A stretch of 39,939 bases of DNA from Clostridia bacterium (GTDB taxonomy: Bacteria; Bacillota; Clostridia; Oscillospirales; CAG-272), in contig JAGBSP010000022.1 of the NCBI GenBank assembly GCA_017631855.1, positions 1-39,939 on the forward strand, read 5' to 3'. Below are positions 1 through 6,881 of the stretch, one piece after another. The notes beneath the pieces are model-generated. The model was not told the DNA's origin and searched no databases. It saw only the letters and a program-made list of their open reading frames with translations. Position numbers and translations under genes: made by a program. How positions within the stretch are numbered: the first letter of the stretch is position 1; each line of letters starts with the position of its first letter.

Positions 1-59
1 AGGTCGAACTTATTATATCATATTTGGAGGATTTCTTCTCACCGGTTAACCTTTATTGA

Positions 60-86
60 ACCCCGCCACTATGGCGGGGTTTTCGT
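60..86 (+). terminator. Intrinsic terminator of a gene upstream of the window
   Basis: A 7-bp GC stem (CCCCGCC, five-base loop, GGCGGGG) is followed by TTTTCG. It reads on the plus strand, so it probably ends a gene that lies before base 1. Bases 1-59 hold no recognisable gene; they contain an isolated GGAGG at about 26-30 without a following start codon. Confidence 0.75.
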
Positions 87-92
87 TTACAA

Positions 93-134
93 AAAGAGCT
101 TCTGTGGAATGTTCCACAGAAGCTCTTTCTTTTG
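93..134 (-). terminator. Intrinsic terminator of the rhamnosidase gene
   Basis: A perfect 17-bp inverted repeat (93-109 against 112-128, two-base loop) lies just past the stop codon of the minus-strand rhamnosidase gene. A T-rich tract follows the stem in both directions, so it may work for both strands and together with the hairpin at 60-86 insulates the two transcription units. Confidence 0.8.
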
Positions 135-143
135 ATATTTGAG

Positions 144-2660
144 TTAGATGTGATAAACACCCGAACCGACCTTGCGTCCGTCGGGAAGCGTACACGTGGT
201 GTTCGCGGGAACGGTGAGCGTATAGCCCTTGCCGTCGTACTCTACCTCGATCTTACCCGAAACGGTTTCGAGCGAAGCCTTGAAGTCCTTGATTTCTTCG
301 GTCTTCGAGGGGCGGAACGCAAACTCGCTAAAGCCTGCCTTCGTGGGCGTCATTCCCGCAAGGCTCTCGCAGATGGCAAACGCGAAGTTTCCGTGCATCA
401 CGTGGTTGTAGGAGAGCACGTAGGTTTCGAAGCTATTGTGCGCGCCCTGATCGATCTCTTCCCAGATGGTCGTTGCACCGAGGTCAAAAATCCGTCCGTA
501 GCTTGCCGCGTTGCGGTTAAAGGCATACTTGAGGAAGGTATCGGTCTCGTCGTTCTCAAAGAGCGCCCAAGGCAGGTACTTATTGCCGTAAAGTCCCGTA
601 CACATCGCGTACTTGTCGTCTGCGATCTGCTGTACGGTGCTTCTTCTCAGCAGCTCCTTTTCCCCATCGGGATACAGTCCGAGGTGCAGTGCGGCACCGT
701 TGGATGCCCAGTAGCCGTAGGTATGCTTTTCAGCATCGTAGAAGTTTGCAAGAATTACCTTCTTAATGTCGGCAGCGAGTGCTTCATACTTCTCGGCACT
801 GTCGTCGCCGAGTGCGCGGCAAATCTCGGAAAGCATTCTCGTCACCTCAAAGAAGGTAAAGGTTGCCGAATGCTTCGGGGGCATTCTTCTGGGACTTCCC
901 TCGGGTACGGGGGGATCCCAGTCGCCAAGACCTTCGTCGATGATCAGATCCTTCGATCGACCGATGCATTCCTCGATCCACTCCTTGAGGTGGGGCAGAT
1001 AGGTCTTTGCGGGGGTCAGGTCGCCGTAGTATTTGAAGAGGTAGTACGGAATGACTACGAGAGATGCGCCGTAGTCGGGATAGCAGTGGTAGTTGGTTCG
1101 CATACCGGGCGCGATATTCGTGACGAAGCCGTTGTGGAGCTTCGAGGTGATGATATCGGTATAGTATTTTTCGTAGCAGGTTGCCGTATCGTAATTCACA
1201 AGTCCGACGTTACAGTTGACCTGTGCGTCACCCATCCAGCCGCAACGCTCACGCGTCGGACAGTCGGTCGGAACGCCGTGATAGTTCGAACGGAAGGTAT
1301 TATCGATGATGTTCCAGAATTTCTGCAGATCGGCGTGCGAGGTGCGGAAATCTGCCGTCATTTCAAAGTCGGTCGACATTGCGTATGCCGTGACGATCTC
1401 GTGACTCGGGATCTTTCCGTAGCCCTTCGTCAGGTCGTTGATGCCCGTGATCTCGACGTAGCGGAAGCCGTGGTAGGTGAACTTGGGACGGAAGGTCTCG
1501 ACCTCGCCCGTTCCCTTGGCAATATAAATATCCTGCTGAATCAGCTGATTTGCGTAAGTACCTGCCGAACGGTAGTCGTTCTTTCCGAGCTCGTCGACCG
1601 TCTCTGCATAGCGGAGCACGAAGGTCGTTCCTGCGGGTGCTTTGGGGAATTTGAACTCGGCAATTCCCGCCATATTTTCTCCGATATCGATGACCCACGT
1701 ACCGTCCTTGATACCGTTCGAGGGCTTGATGGACTTGGCGGGGATTTCACGAATGATGCGTACGGGAGGAATGTTGGTGGGCTGCAGCTCGCCCTTGGGT
1801 GCTTCGTCCATAACCACGCGTCCCCAACCGAACTCGTCTCCCTCGGGAAGCGCGTAATCCTCGGTTTCAAAGCGTGCGTCGTAGACCTCGCCCGCATAGA
1901 CGTTGTTGATGATGATCGGGCTGTACTTTGCCGTCCAGGTTTCGGTATTGGTGGAAATCGTTTCGGTCGTTCCGTCGGCATAGGTCAGCACGAGCACAGC
2001 AATCAGGCACTCCTGTCCGTAGCGCGGATTGTATTTCGTCCACGCGCGGTTCTGTGCGTAAAATCCCTGTCCGAGCTGTGCGGTGAGAGCGTTCTTTCCC
2101 TCTCTGAGGTAGTTCGTTACGTCAAAGCTACGGTAATAGATCAGCTCGCGGTAGTTACTCTGCGGAGGATCGATCAGCGCATCGGTGATGTTTTCCCCAT
2201 TGATATAGTAGTAAGCATATCCCAAGCCGCTGGCATAGAGCATCGCCTTCTCCACCTTTTTCGCGTCAAACTTGGTGCGAAGGTAGGGGCTTGCGCCGTC
2301 GATATACTGTGCGGGACGGATCCACTCTGCCTTCTCCCAGATTGCGGGGTCGACCTCTGTGGCAAAGTCGAGCGTTGCTTCGGCACGCTCACCGTGCGTA
2401 TCGGTGACCGCGACGGTCATCGTGCACTCCGCACCGTAGGGGAGTGTCATTTCGTCAAAGGTCAGATGGAAGCTCTCCGAGCTCTCGATCACGCCCGACG
2501 AAAAGATCTCCTTGCCCTCGGATGCGATCGAAAGGCAGAAGCATTTCTGGTAGGTATCGTTCTTGTCCGAGGAAAGCTTCCAGCCGAAACGCGCGCCTCT
2601 GACGGGCACGAGCGAACAGCTCTTCTGATACTCGATGCTCAAATCGTAAAGTTTCAACAT
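144..2660 (-). CDS. Alpha-L-rhamnosidase, glycoside hydrolase family 78
   Basis: This 838-residue protein should hydrolyse terminal alpha-L-rhamnose from glycans such as pectin side chains or flavonoid glycosides by an inverting mechanism. The family hallmark DCPTRERCGWMGDAQ is present at residues 466-480. By spacing, D466, E471 and D478 match the conserved acidic set of characterised GH78 enzymes, and E734 in TTIWEE fits the second catalytic carboxylate. The order is an N-terminal beta-sandwich region (about 1-300), a further beta domain (about 300-430), an (alpha/alpha)6 barrel (about 440-760) and a C-terminal beta domain. No signal peptide is visible, so it probably acts in the cytoplasm on imported oligosaccharides. 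AAAGGAG stands before the start. It has its own promoter at 2784-2812 and a terminator behind. The gene contains no TTA, CTA or TCA codon. Confidence 0.93.
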   Translation of the reverse strand: MLKLYDLSIEYQKSCSLVPVRGARFGWKLSSDKNDTYQKCFCLSIASEGKEIFSSGVIESSESFHLTFDEMTLPYGAECTMTVAVTDTHGERAEATLDFATEVDPAIWEKAEWIRPAQYIDGASPYLRTKFDAKKVEKAMLYASGLGYAYYYINGENITDALIDPPQSNYRELIYYRSFDVTNYLREGKNALTAQLGQGFYAQNRAWTKYNPRYGQECLIAVLVLTYADGTTETISTNTETWTAKYSPIIINNVYAGEVYDARFETEDYALPEGDEFGWGRVVMDEAPKGELQPTNIPPVRIIREIPAKSIKPSNGIKDGTWVIDIGENMAGIAEFKFPKAPAGTTFVLRYAETVDELGKNDYRSAGTYANQLIQQDIYIAKGTGEVETFRPKFTYHGFRYVEITGINDLTKGYGKIPSHEIVTAYAMSTDFEMTADFRTSHADLQKFWNIIDNTFRSNYHGVPTDCPTRERCGWMGDAQVNCNVGLVNYDTATCYEKYYTDIITSKLHNGFVTNIAPGMRTNYHCYPDYGASLVVIPYYLFKYYGDLTPAKTYLPHLKEWIEECIGRSKDLIIDEGLGDWDPPVPEGSPRRMPPKHSATFTFFEVTRMLSEICRALGDDSAEKYEALAADIKKVILANFYDAEKHTYGYWASNGAALHLGLYPDGEKELLRRSTVQQIADDKYAMCTGLYGNKYLPWALFENDETDTFLKYAFNRNAASYGRIFDLGATTIWEEIDQGAHNSFETYVLSYNHVMHGNFAFAICESLAGMTPTKAGFSEFAFRPSKTEEIKDFKASLETVSGKIEVEYDGKGYTLTVPANTTCTLPDGRKVGSGVYHI

Positions 2661-2714
2661 AATTTTCTCCTTTAAATTCGTTCAACGTAAAGAAAAAAGA
2701 CGCACGAAAAAAAC

Positions 2715-2731
2715 ACGAAAATCGCTTTCGT
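2715..2731. promoter_or_regulatory. Inverted repeat in the rhamnosidase leader, possible operator
   Basis: ACGAAA and TTTCGT are separated by five bases (ATCGC) in the roughly 120-base leader between the rhamnosidase promoter and its start codon. It resembles a catabolite-response (cre) site but has one extra base in the middle, so it does not fit the CcpA consensus exactly. The role is inferred only from position and symmetry. Confidence 0.35.
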
Positions 2732-2783
2732 TATTCTTTGTGCATCTCCAAATCTCTGCATTGATATTTAATTTGGTACGTTG

Positions 2784-2812
2784 ATTATATCACGCATCTT
2801 CCGACTTGTCAA
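2784..2812 (-). promoter_or_regulatory. Sigma-A promoter of the rhamnosidase gene
   Basis: On the minus strand TTGACA (2812-2807), a 17-base spacer and TATAAT (2789-2784) form a consensus promoter. TGA directly before the -10 box gives an extended -10 element. Confidence 0.85.
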
Positions 2813-2851
2813 GATACTTGAGAAAAAAAAACAACGTTTTTTCGTGAAATA

Positions 2852-3346
2852 TTATCTTAAAATCTCCATTTGGAATTTAGTTCTTTCAGCTTGCGCTCCG
2901 CGGATTTCCACGATATAGTCGAGAAGCAGAATTCCGTCCTCACAGAGGCGGTTATCGACCTTCAGCGTATGCACGCAGACCTCGAACGGCATAATCGGCG
3001 TATTATAGACACAATGGTGACGCTTTCCCTCTTCAAAAATCAGCACGGTGGACACCATTCCCTCGCGGATCATACTGACCACGCCCGACGCGTTCTCCGA
3101 AAAGGAAACCGCCGTCCGCGAGCCTTCCATGCCCGTAACCTCGGTCTCGTCGTACGAAAGTTCTATGCGTCCGTCCTTTTGCTCGAGCGCTCCCACCGAA
3201 TTGATCTCGATCACCTCGGGCTCGGGGGTCTGCCCGTCTCCCATTCGGCGGAAGAGATCGTCGCTCTCCTCTGAAAACAGCGATGCCTCTACCTCGTAGC
3301 GCACCGATTTGATCCGAATACGGACCTCCTCACAGCGTTCTGACAT
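2852..3346 (-). CDS. DUF1934 (YwiB-like) beta-barrel protein
   Basis: This 164-residue protein matches the DUF1934 family in length and pattern: a charged N-terminal strand (EEVRIRIKSVRYEVE), the core EIDSVG-like segment EINSVGALEQKDGRIELSYDET at about residues 45-66, and a final MEILR-type strand. Members are small cytosolic calycin-like barrels with no established biochemical role. GGAGAGAGG precedes the start. It has its own promoter at 3380-3408, back to back with that of the esterase gene. It ends about 40 bases before the rhamnosidase promoter and I see no clear terminator, so some read-through is possible. In other Firmicutes this family often sits near argS or rpoE; that context is absent here. 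Confidence 0.8.
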   Translation of the reverse strand: MSERCEEVRIRIKSVRYEVEASLFSEESDDLFRRMGDGQTPEPEVIEINSVGALEQKDGRIELSYDETEVTGMEGSRTAVSFSENASGVVSMIREGMVSTVLIFEEGKRHHCVYNTPIMPFEVCVHTLKVDNRLCEDGILLLDYIVEIRGAQAERTKFQMEILR

Positions 3347-3379
3347 ATCCTCTCTCCTTCTTTCTTCATCATCTTTTCT

Positions 3380-3408
3380 ATTGTATCATTTTTATTTTTT
3401 TCTGTCAA
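3380..3408 (-). promoter_or_regulatory. Sigma-A promoter of the DUF1934 gene
   Basis: On the minus strand TTGACA (3408-3403), 17 bases and TACAAT (3385-3380), with TGA directly before the -10 box. It is divergent from the esterase promoter, with only 19 bases between the two -35 boxes. That gap (3409-3427) holds a symmetric GAAAAA-CGC-TTTTTTC motif. Confidence 0.85.
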
Positions 3409-3427
3409 CCGAAAAACGCTTTTTTCT

Positions 3428-3456
3428 TTGACAAATCGTGTTTTTTGTGATACAAT
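3428..3456 (+). promoter_or_regulatory. Sigma-A promoter of the SGNH esterase gene
   Basis: TTGACA (3428-3433), a 17-base spacer and TACAAT (3451-3456), again with TGA directly before the -10 box. AAAGGAGA follows at 3481 before the ATG at 3495. Confidence 0.85.
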
Positions 3457-3494
3457 AAAAAAAAGATTTAATTTTCCGACAAAGGAGATTTTTT

Positions 3495-4487
3495 ATGAGA
3501 ATTTCTTACACACACGAGTCGATTCGTCTGACGGGACGATGGGACGTTTCGGACCCTCGCTACGCACAAACGACCAACACGGGCTCTTATATTGAATTTT
3601 CCTTTTCGGGACGAATGGCGCTTGCCATCTTTGACATTGAGGGCAACAACGCGGACCCCCGACTGCACCTTTGGATTGAGGTGGACGGCGGCGCGCGCGT
3701 GGAGAGTGTGATTGACCGCTATCTGCGCATTATGACGCCCGACGACGGCGTGCACGTCTGCCGCATCATTTTCAAAAGCTCGACCGAGGTACACCGCCGT
3801 TGGTATGCGCCTTTGCAAAACAAGATCTCGTTTGTGGGCATTGACACCGAAACGCCCGTAGCGCTTCCCGCCGACGAGCGAAAAACCATCGAATTTGTGG
3901 GCGACTCGATTACCGAGGGCGTGCTGATTGACGTCGACTTTGCGAGTGGGAGCGACAATCTCTTCCCTGCCGACGCTTATAACCGCGTCTATCAGGACGA
4001 CATCTGCGCGACCTACGCGTGGCTCACTGCCGAGGCGCTGAATCTCCGCCCGATCATGATGGGCTACGGTGCTGTGGGTGTGACCCGAAGCGGTCAAGGA
4101 CAGGTGCCGCCCGCCCCCATTGCCTATCCCTATCACTTTGACGGCTCCCCGATCTCACGTCCCGAGCCGAATTTCGTGCTGATCAACCACGGCGCGAACG
4201 ACCGAAGAAAAACGCCCGAGGAGTATCTTGCGGCGTACGGCGAGCTCTTGGACACGGTACGTGCGCTCAATCCGAACGCGAAGATCATTTCTCTCTCTGC
4301 CTTCTGCGGCGCGCACCACGAGGAGCTTGGCAAATTCATTGCCGAATACAACCAAGAGAAGGGCGACGGTGTGCTCTTTATCGACTCGAACGGTTGGATT
4401 GAGCCCGAGCCGCTTCACCCCCTGCGCGACGGTCACAAGAAAATCTCCGAGCACCTTACGGAGCTTCTGAGGGATCTTGTAAAATAA
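3495..4487 (+). CDS. SGNH/GDSL carbohydrate esterase with N-terminal jelly-roll-like domain
   Basis: This 330-residue protein has the order seen in CE2-type acetyl esterases: an all-beta N-terminal region (about 1-125) followed by an SGNH hydrolase domain. The SGNH blocks are visible: GDSIT with nucleophile S138, GYGAVG with the oxyanion glycine near 192, NHGAND with N235, and EPLHP with H308. In the last block the usual Asp of DxxH is Glu (E305), which is tolerated in some members, and a second D-G-H follows at 312-314. It probably removes acetyl or other ester groups from sugars. There is no signal peptide, so it likely works on imported oligosaccharides with the neighbouring hydrolases. 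No terminator follows, so transcripts may run into the next gene, which also has its own promoter. Confidence 0.85.
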   Translation: MRISYTHESIRLTGRWDVSDPRYAQTTNTGSYIEFSFSGRMALAIFDIEGNNADPRLHLWIEVDGGARVESVIDRYLRIMTPDDGVHVCRIIFKSSTEVHRRWYAPLQNKISFVGIDTETPVALPADERKTIEFVGDSITEGVLIDVDFASGSDNLFPADAYNRVYQDDICATYAWLTAEALNLRPIMMGYGAVGVTRSGQGQVPPAPIAYPYHFDGSPISRPEPNFVLINHGANDRRKTPEEYLAAYGELLDTVRALNPNAKIISLSAFCGAHHEELGKFIAEYNQEKGDGVLFIDSNGWIEPEPLHPLRDGHKKISEHLTELLRDLVK

Positions 4488-4505
4488 AAAACGTTGCAAT
4501 TACAA

Positions 4506-4524
4506 AGTGATACCACCTATCACT
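4506..4524. promoter_or_regulatory. Inverted repeat upstream of the first hydrolase promoter, possible operator
   Basis: AGTGATA and TATCACT are perfect inverted arms around a five-base centre, ending ten bases before the -35 box at 4535. Position and symmetry suit a regulator binding site. No regulator gene is present in the neighbourhood. Confidence 0.45.
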
Positions 4525-4534
4525 CAACTTGTGA

Positions 4535-4563
4535 TTGACAACGAAAGCAATCTGTGTTACAAT
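4535..4563 (+). promoter_or_regulatory. Sigma-A promoter of the first hydrolase paralogue, with cre-like overlap
   Basis: TTGACA (4535-4540), a 17-base spacer and TACAAT (4558-4563). The 14 bases 4536-4549 match the CcpA site TGNAARCGNWWWCA at all but two defined positions and overlap the -35 box, which would suit catabolite repression. The promoter is well supported; the cre reading is weaker. Confidence 0.75.
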
Positions 4564-4590
4564 GACTTCAAAGAACATTGGGAGGATTTT

Positions 4591-6666
4591 ATGAAAGAAC
4601 TGAACTACCAATTCCGTCAGCGCTTGTCGATCGTACACAAGCCGAACCGACGCGATCCCGAAAAAAAGCCGACGGACAACCAGATTGAATTTGACTCGTC
4701 CTGGACGATTACCCTTCCGCGCGACGCCGACGTTGTTCTGAAAAACGCCTGCCGCGACCTTGAGGATTATTTTTCTGCCTCGATGGGCATCTCTGTCCGC
4801 GTGACGTACGAGGACGAGGCGTGTGGCAAGCAGATCGTTTATGCGATCGATGCGACGCTTCCCGAATACTCCTACCGTTTGACCGTCACCGACGAAAAGG
4901 TCACGCTCTGCGGTCAGAACAGCCGCTTTGCCGCGCAGGCAGGTTACTTTATCGAGGATCTGATGAACCTCGACGAGGCTCCTGTGCTCGACCGTCAGGA
5001 GATCACCCGTACCTCGCTCTTCAATCCCCGTATGATCCACTCGGGCTACGGACTTGATATGTTCCCCGAGGAATATCTGCGTCACGTGGCGCACGCAGGC
5101 ATCAGCGCTCTGCTCGTCTTCGTGAAGGACGTGGATATGACACCGCACGGCTATCAGGATTTCAACGATCTGTGCACCCGCGCCGCCGCGTGGGGACTTG
5201 ACGTCTATGCGTACAGCTATCTCGTCAACCGCCGTCACCCCGACGATCCCGATGCCGAGGAATTTTACGAAAACCTCTACGGTCGCCTCTTTGACCGTTG
5301 CCCCTATTTCAAGGGAATCATCTTCGTGGGCGAGTCCTGCGAATTTCCGAGCAAGGACCGCCATACGACGGGCATCATCCGCAAGGAAAACATCGGTCCC
5401 GACGGCAAGCCCATCGCTTCGGGCATCTCGCCCGGTTGGTGGCCCTGCACCGACTATCCTCAGTGGCTGAATATGGTCAAAAAGATCATCTACAAGCGCC
5501 GTCCCGATGCCGACATCGTCTTCTGGACCTACAACTGGGGCAAGGTTTGGGCAAACTTCCGTCAACAGCTCGTTCAGGCGATCCCGAAGGATATTACGCT
5601 TCAGGCAACCTATGAAATGTGCACTTATCTGGAGAGAGGCGGCACACTGCACTTTACGACCGACTACACGCTCTTCTTTGAAGGCCCCGGCATGTATTTC
5701 TCGACCGAGGCAATCTTTGCCAGAGATAGCGGTCTGAAACTCTATTCGATGACCAACACCGCAGGTCGCACCTGGGATATTGGCGTCATTCCTTACGTTC
5801 CCGCGCCCTATCAGTGGATGAAGCGCTACGAGGGAATGCTGAAGGCAAACCGTGACTTCGGACTTTGCGGTACGATGGACGGTCACCACTACGGCTTTAC
5901 CCCCTCCTTTATTTCCGACCTTGCAAAGTGGGCGTTCTATTCTCCGAACGTCGACCTTGATGGCATTCTTCACCGTCTGGCGGCACGCGACTTCACCGCA
6001 GAGTCCGCAGACAAGGTTTGCGACGCATACAAGGAGTGGAGTGAGGGTATCACGCACCTCATTTCGACCAACTCCGACCAGAACGGCCCCTTCCGTATGG
6101 GTCCTGCGTATCCTTTCATTCTCTTTGAGAATGCCAATATTAAAATTCCATCTCCCTTCTACGCGCACTTTGGCGGAAACAAGATCGTCGAGCCGAACTA
6201 CAAGACGCGCCCTGCCAAGCTTGAAAGCTGGACGAAATTCGATATTGAGCTTGCGGAATTTCGCAAGGTGGTCGAGCACTACGATCGCGGTGTTGCGATC
6301 CTTGAGGAGATCCTCCCCACCCTGCCCGAGCGCAAGCGCGAGGATGCCGAGCGCATCGTAACGCTTGGTCGCTTTATCGCCAACACGGCACGTACGACGG
6401 TGAACGTCAAGGAGTTCGTCAAGCGCAAGCAACATCTGCTCGATACGCACGGTGAGGAAAGAAACCGTATGGTCGACGAGATGATCGAGATCTGCCGCCG
6501 CGAGGAGATCAACGCGACGAATTGTATTCCCCTCGTCGAATTCGACTCGATGCTCGGCTACGAGCCCTCGATGGAATATATGAGTGACCGTGAGCATCTC
6601 GAATGGAAGCTCGCGCTGCTCCGCGACGTGATCGAAAAGGAGCTCCCCTCGTATTACGAGAAATAA
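4591..6666 (+). CDS. Glycoside-hydrolase-like protein, GH20/GH67-type fold, first paralogue
   Basis: This 691-residue protein has an N-terminal alpha/beta domain (about 30-135) of the type that precedes the barrel in GH20, GH67 and GH84 enzymes, ending in the typical SRFAAQAGYFIEDLMNL segment. A TIM-barrel-like region follows (about 140-440). Its strands end in acidic motifs that could hold the catalytic residues: VGESCEF (E248, E251) at the likely fourth strand and TYEMCT at a later one. The C-terminal 250 residues are alpha-helical. I cannot assign a known CAZy family or substrate. There is no signal peptide. The start at 4591 is chosen over an upstream in-frame ATG because GGGAGG stands just before it and the promoter overlaps the longer version. 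A close paralogue follows at 6882. Confidence 0.7.
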   Translation: MKELNYQFRQRLSIVHKPNRRDPEKKPTDNQIEFDSSWTITLPRDADVVLKNACRDLEDYFSASMGISVRVTYEDEACGKQIVYAIDATLPEYSYRLTVTDEKVTLCGQNSRFAAQAGYFIEDLMNLDEAPVLDRQEITRTSLFNPRMIHSGYGLDMFPEEYLRHVAHAGISALLVFVKDVDMTPHGYQDFNDLCTRAAAWGLDVYAYSYLVNRRHPDDPDAEEFYENLYGRLFDRCPYFKGIIFVGESCEFPSKDRHTTGIIRKENIGPDGKPIASGISPGWWPCTDYPQWLNMVKKIIYKRRPDADIVFWTYNWGKVWANFRQQLVQAIPKDITLQATYEMCTYLERGGTLHFTTDYTLFFEGPGMYFSTEAIFARDSGLKLYSMTNTAGRTWDIGVIPYVPAPYQWMKRYEGMLKANRDFGLCGTMDGHHYGFTPSFISDLAKWAFYSPNVDLDGILHRLAARDFTAESADKVCDAYKEWSEGITHLISTNSDQNGPFRMGPAYPFILFENANIKIPSPFYAHFGGNKIVEPNYKTRPAKLESWTKFDIELAEFRKVVEHYDRGVAILEEILPTLPERKREDAERIVTLGRFIANTARTTVNVKEFVKRKQHLLDTHGEERNRMVDEMIEICRREEINATNCIPLVEFDSMLGYEPSMEYMSDREHLEWKLALLRDVIEKELPSYYEK

Positions 6667-6675
6667 ACAGCAAAC

Positions 6676-6712
6676 ACGACCGCAGAATTTCTGCGGTCGT
6701 TTTCTCTTTTTT
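6676..6712 (+). terminator. Intrinsic terminator after the first hydrolase paralogue
   Basis: ACGACCGCAGAA pairs with TTCTGCGGTCGT (6676-6687 against 6689-6700; the innermost pairs form the loop) and is followed by TTTTCTCTTTTTT. It separates the two paralogues into different transcripts. Confidence 0.85.
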
Positions 6713-6716
6713 GCAC

Positions 6717-6750
6717 AGTAAATTGACTTTATTTACTCAAAAAATAAAGT
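6717..6750. promoter_or_regulatory. Overlapping AT-rich inverted repeats upstream of the second paralogue
   Basis: AGTAAAT-N7-ATTTACT (6717-6737) overlaps ACTTTAT-N11-ATAAAGT (6726-6750), between the terminator and the promoter at 6796. They may be alternative operator sites, but symmetric AT-rich DNA also arises by chance. Confidence 0.3.
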
Positions 6751-6795
6751 GGTTTTTCGTCAAAGTGCCGAAAAAAAACAAAAGCCGAAAAAAGA

Positions 6796-6824
6796 TTGAC
6801 AAACAATGGAAACTATGATAAAAT
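6796..6824 (+). promoter_or_regulatory. Sigma-A promoter of the second hydrolase paralogue
   Basis: TTGACA (6796-6801), a 17-base spacer and TAAAAT (6819-6824) with TGA directly before the -10 box. Confidence 0.8.
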
Positions 6825-6881
6825 AACCTCGAATAAGCTATGGATCATTCCAAGTTTTTTATTTTTATTGGGAGGACTTTT

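Noticed and set aside
132..2675. 847-codon open frame antisense to the rhamnosidase gene
   Set aside because: It is codon-aligned with the real gene, has no ribosome site or recognisable domain, and is explained by absence of TTA, CTA and TCA in the sense gene.
2715..2731. True cre site in the rhamnosidase leader
   Set aside because: The centre has one base too many for the CcpA consensus, so it is listed only as an inverted repeat.
4456..6597. 713-codon antisense frame over the first hydrolase gene
   Set aside because: Same cause; its protein has no domain pattern and its counterpart in the second paralogue is broken into pieces.
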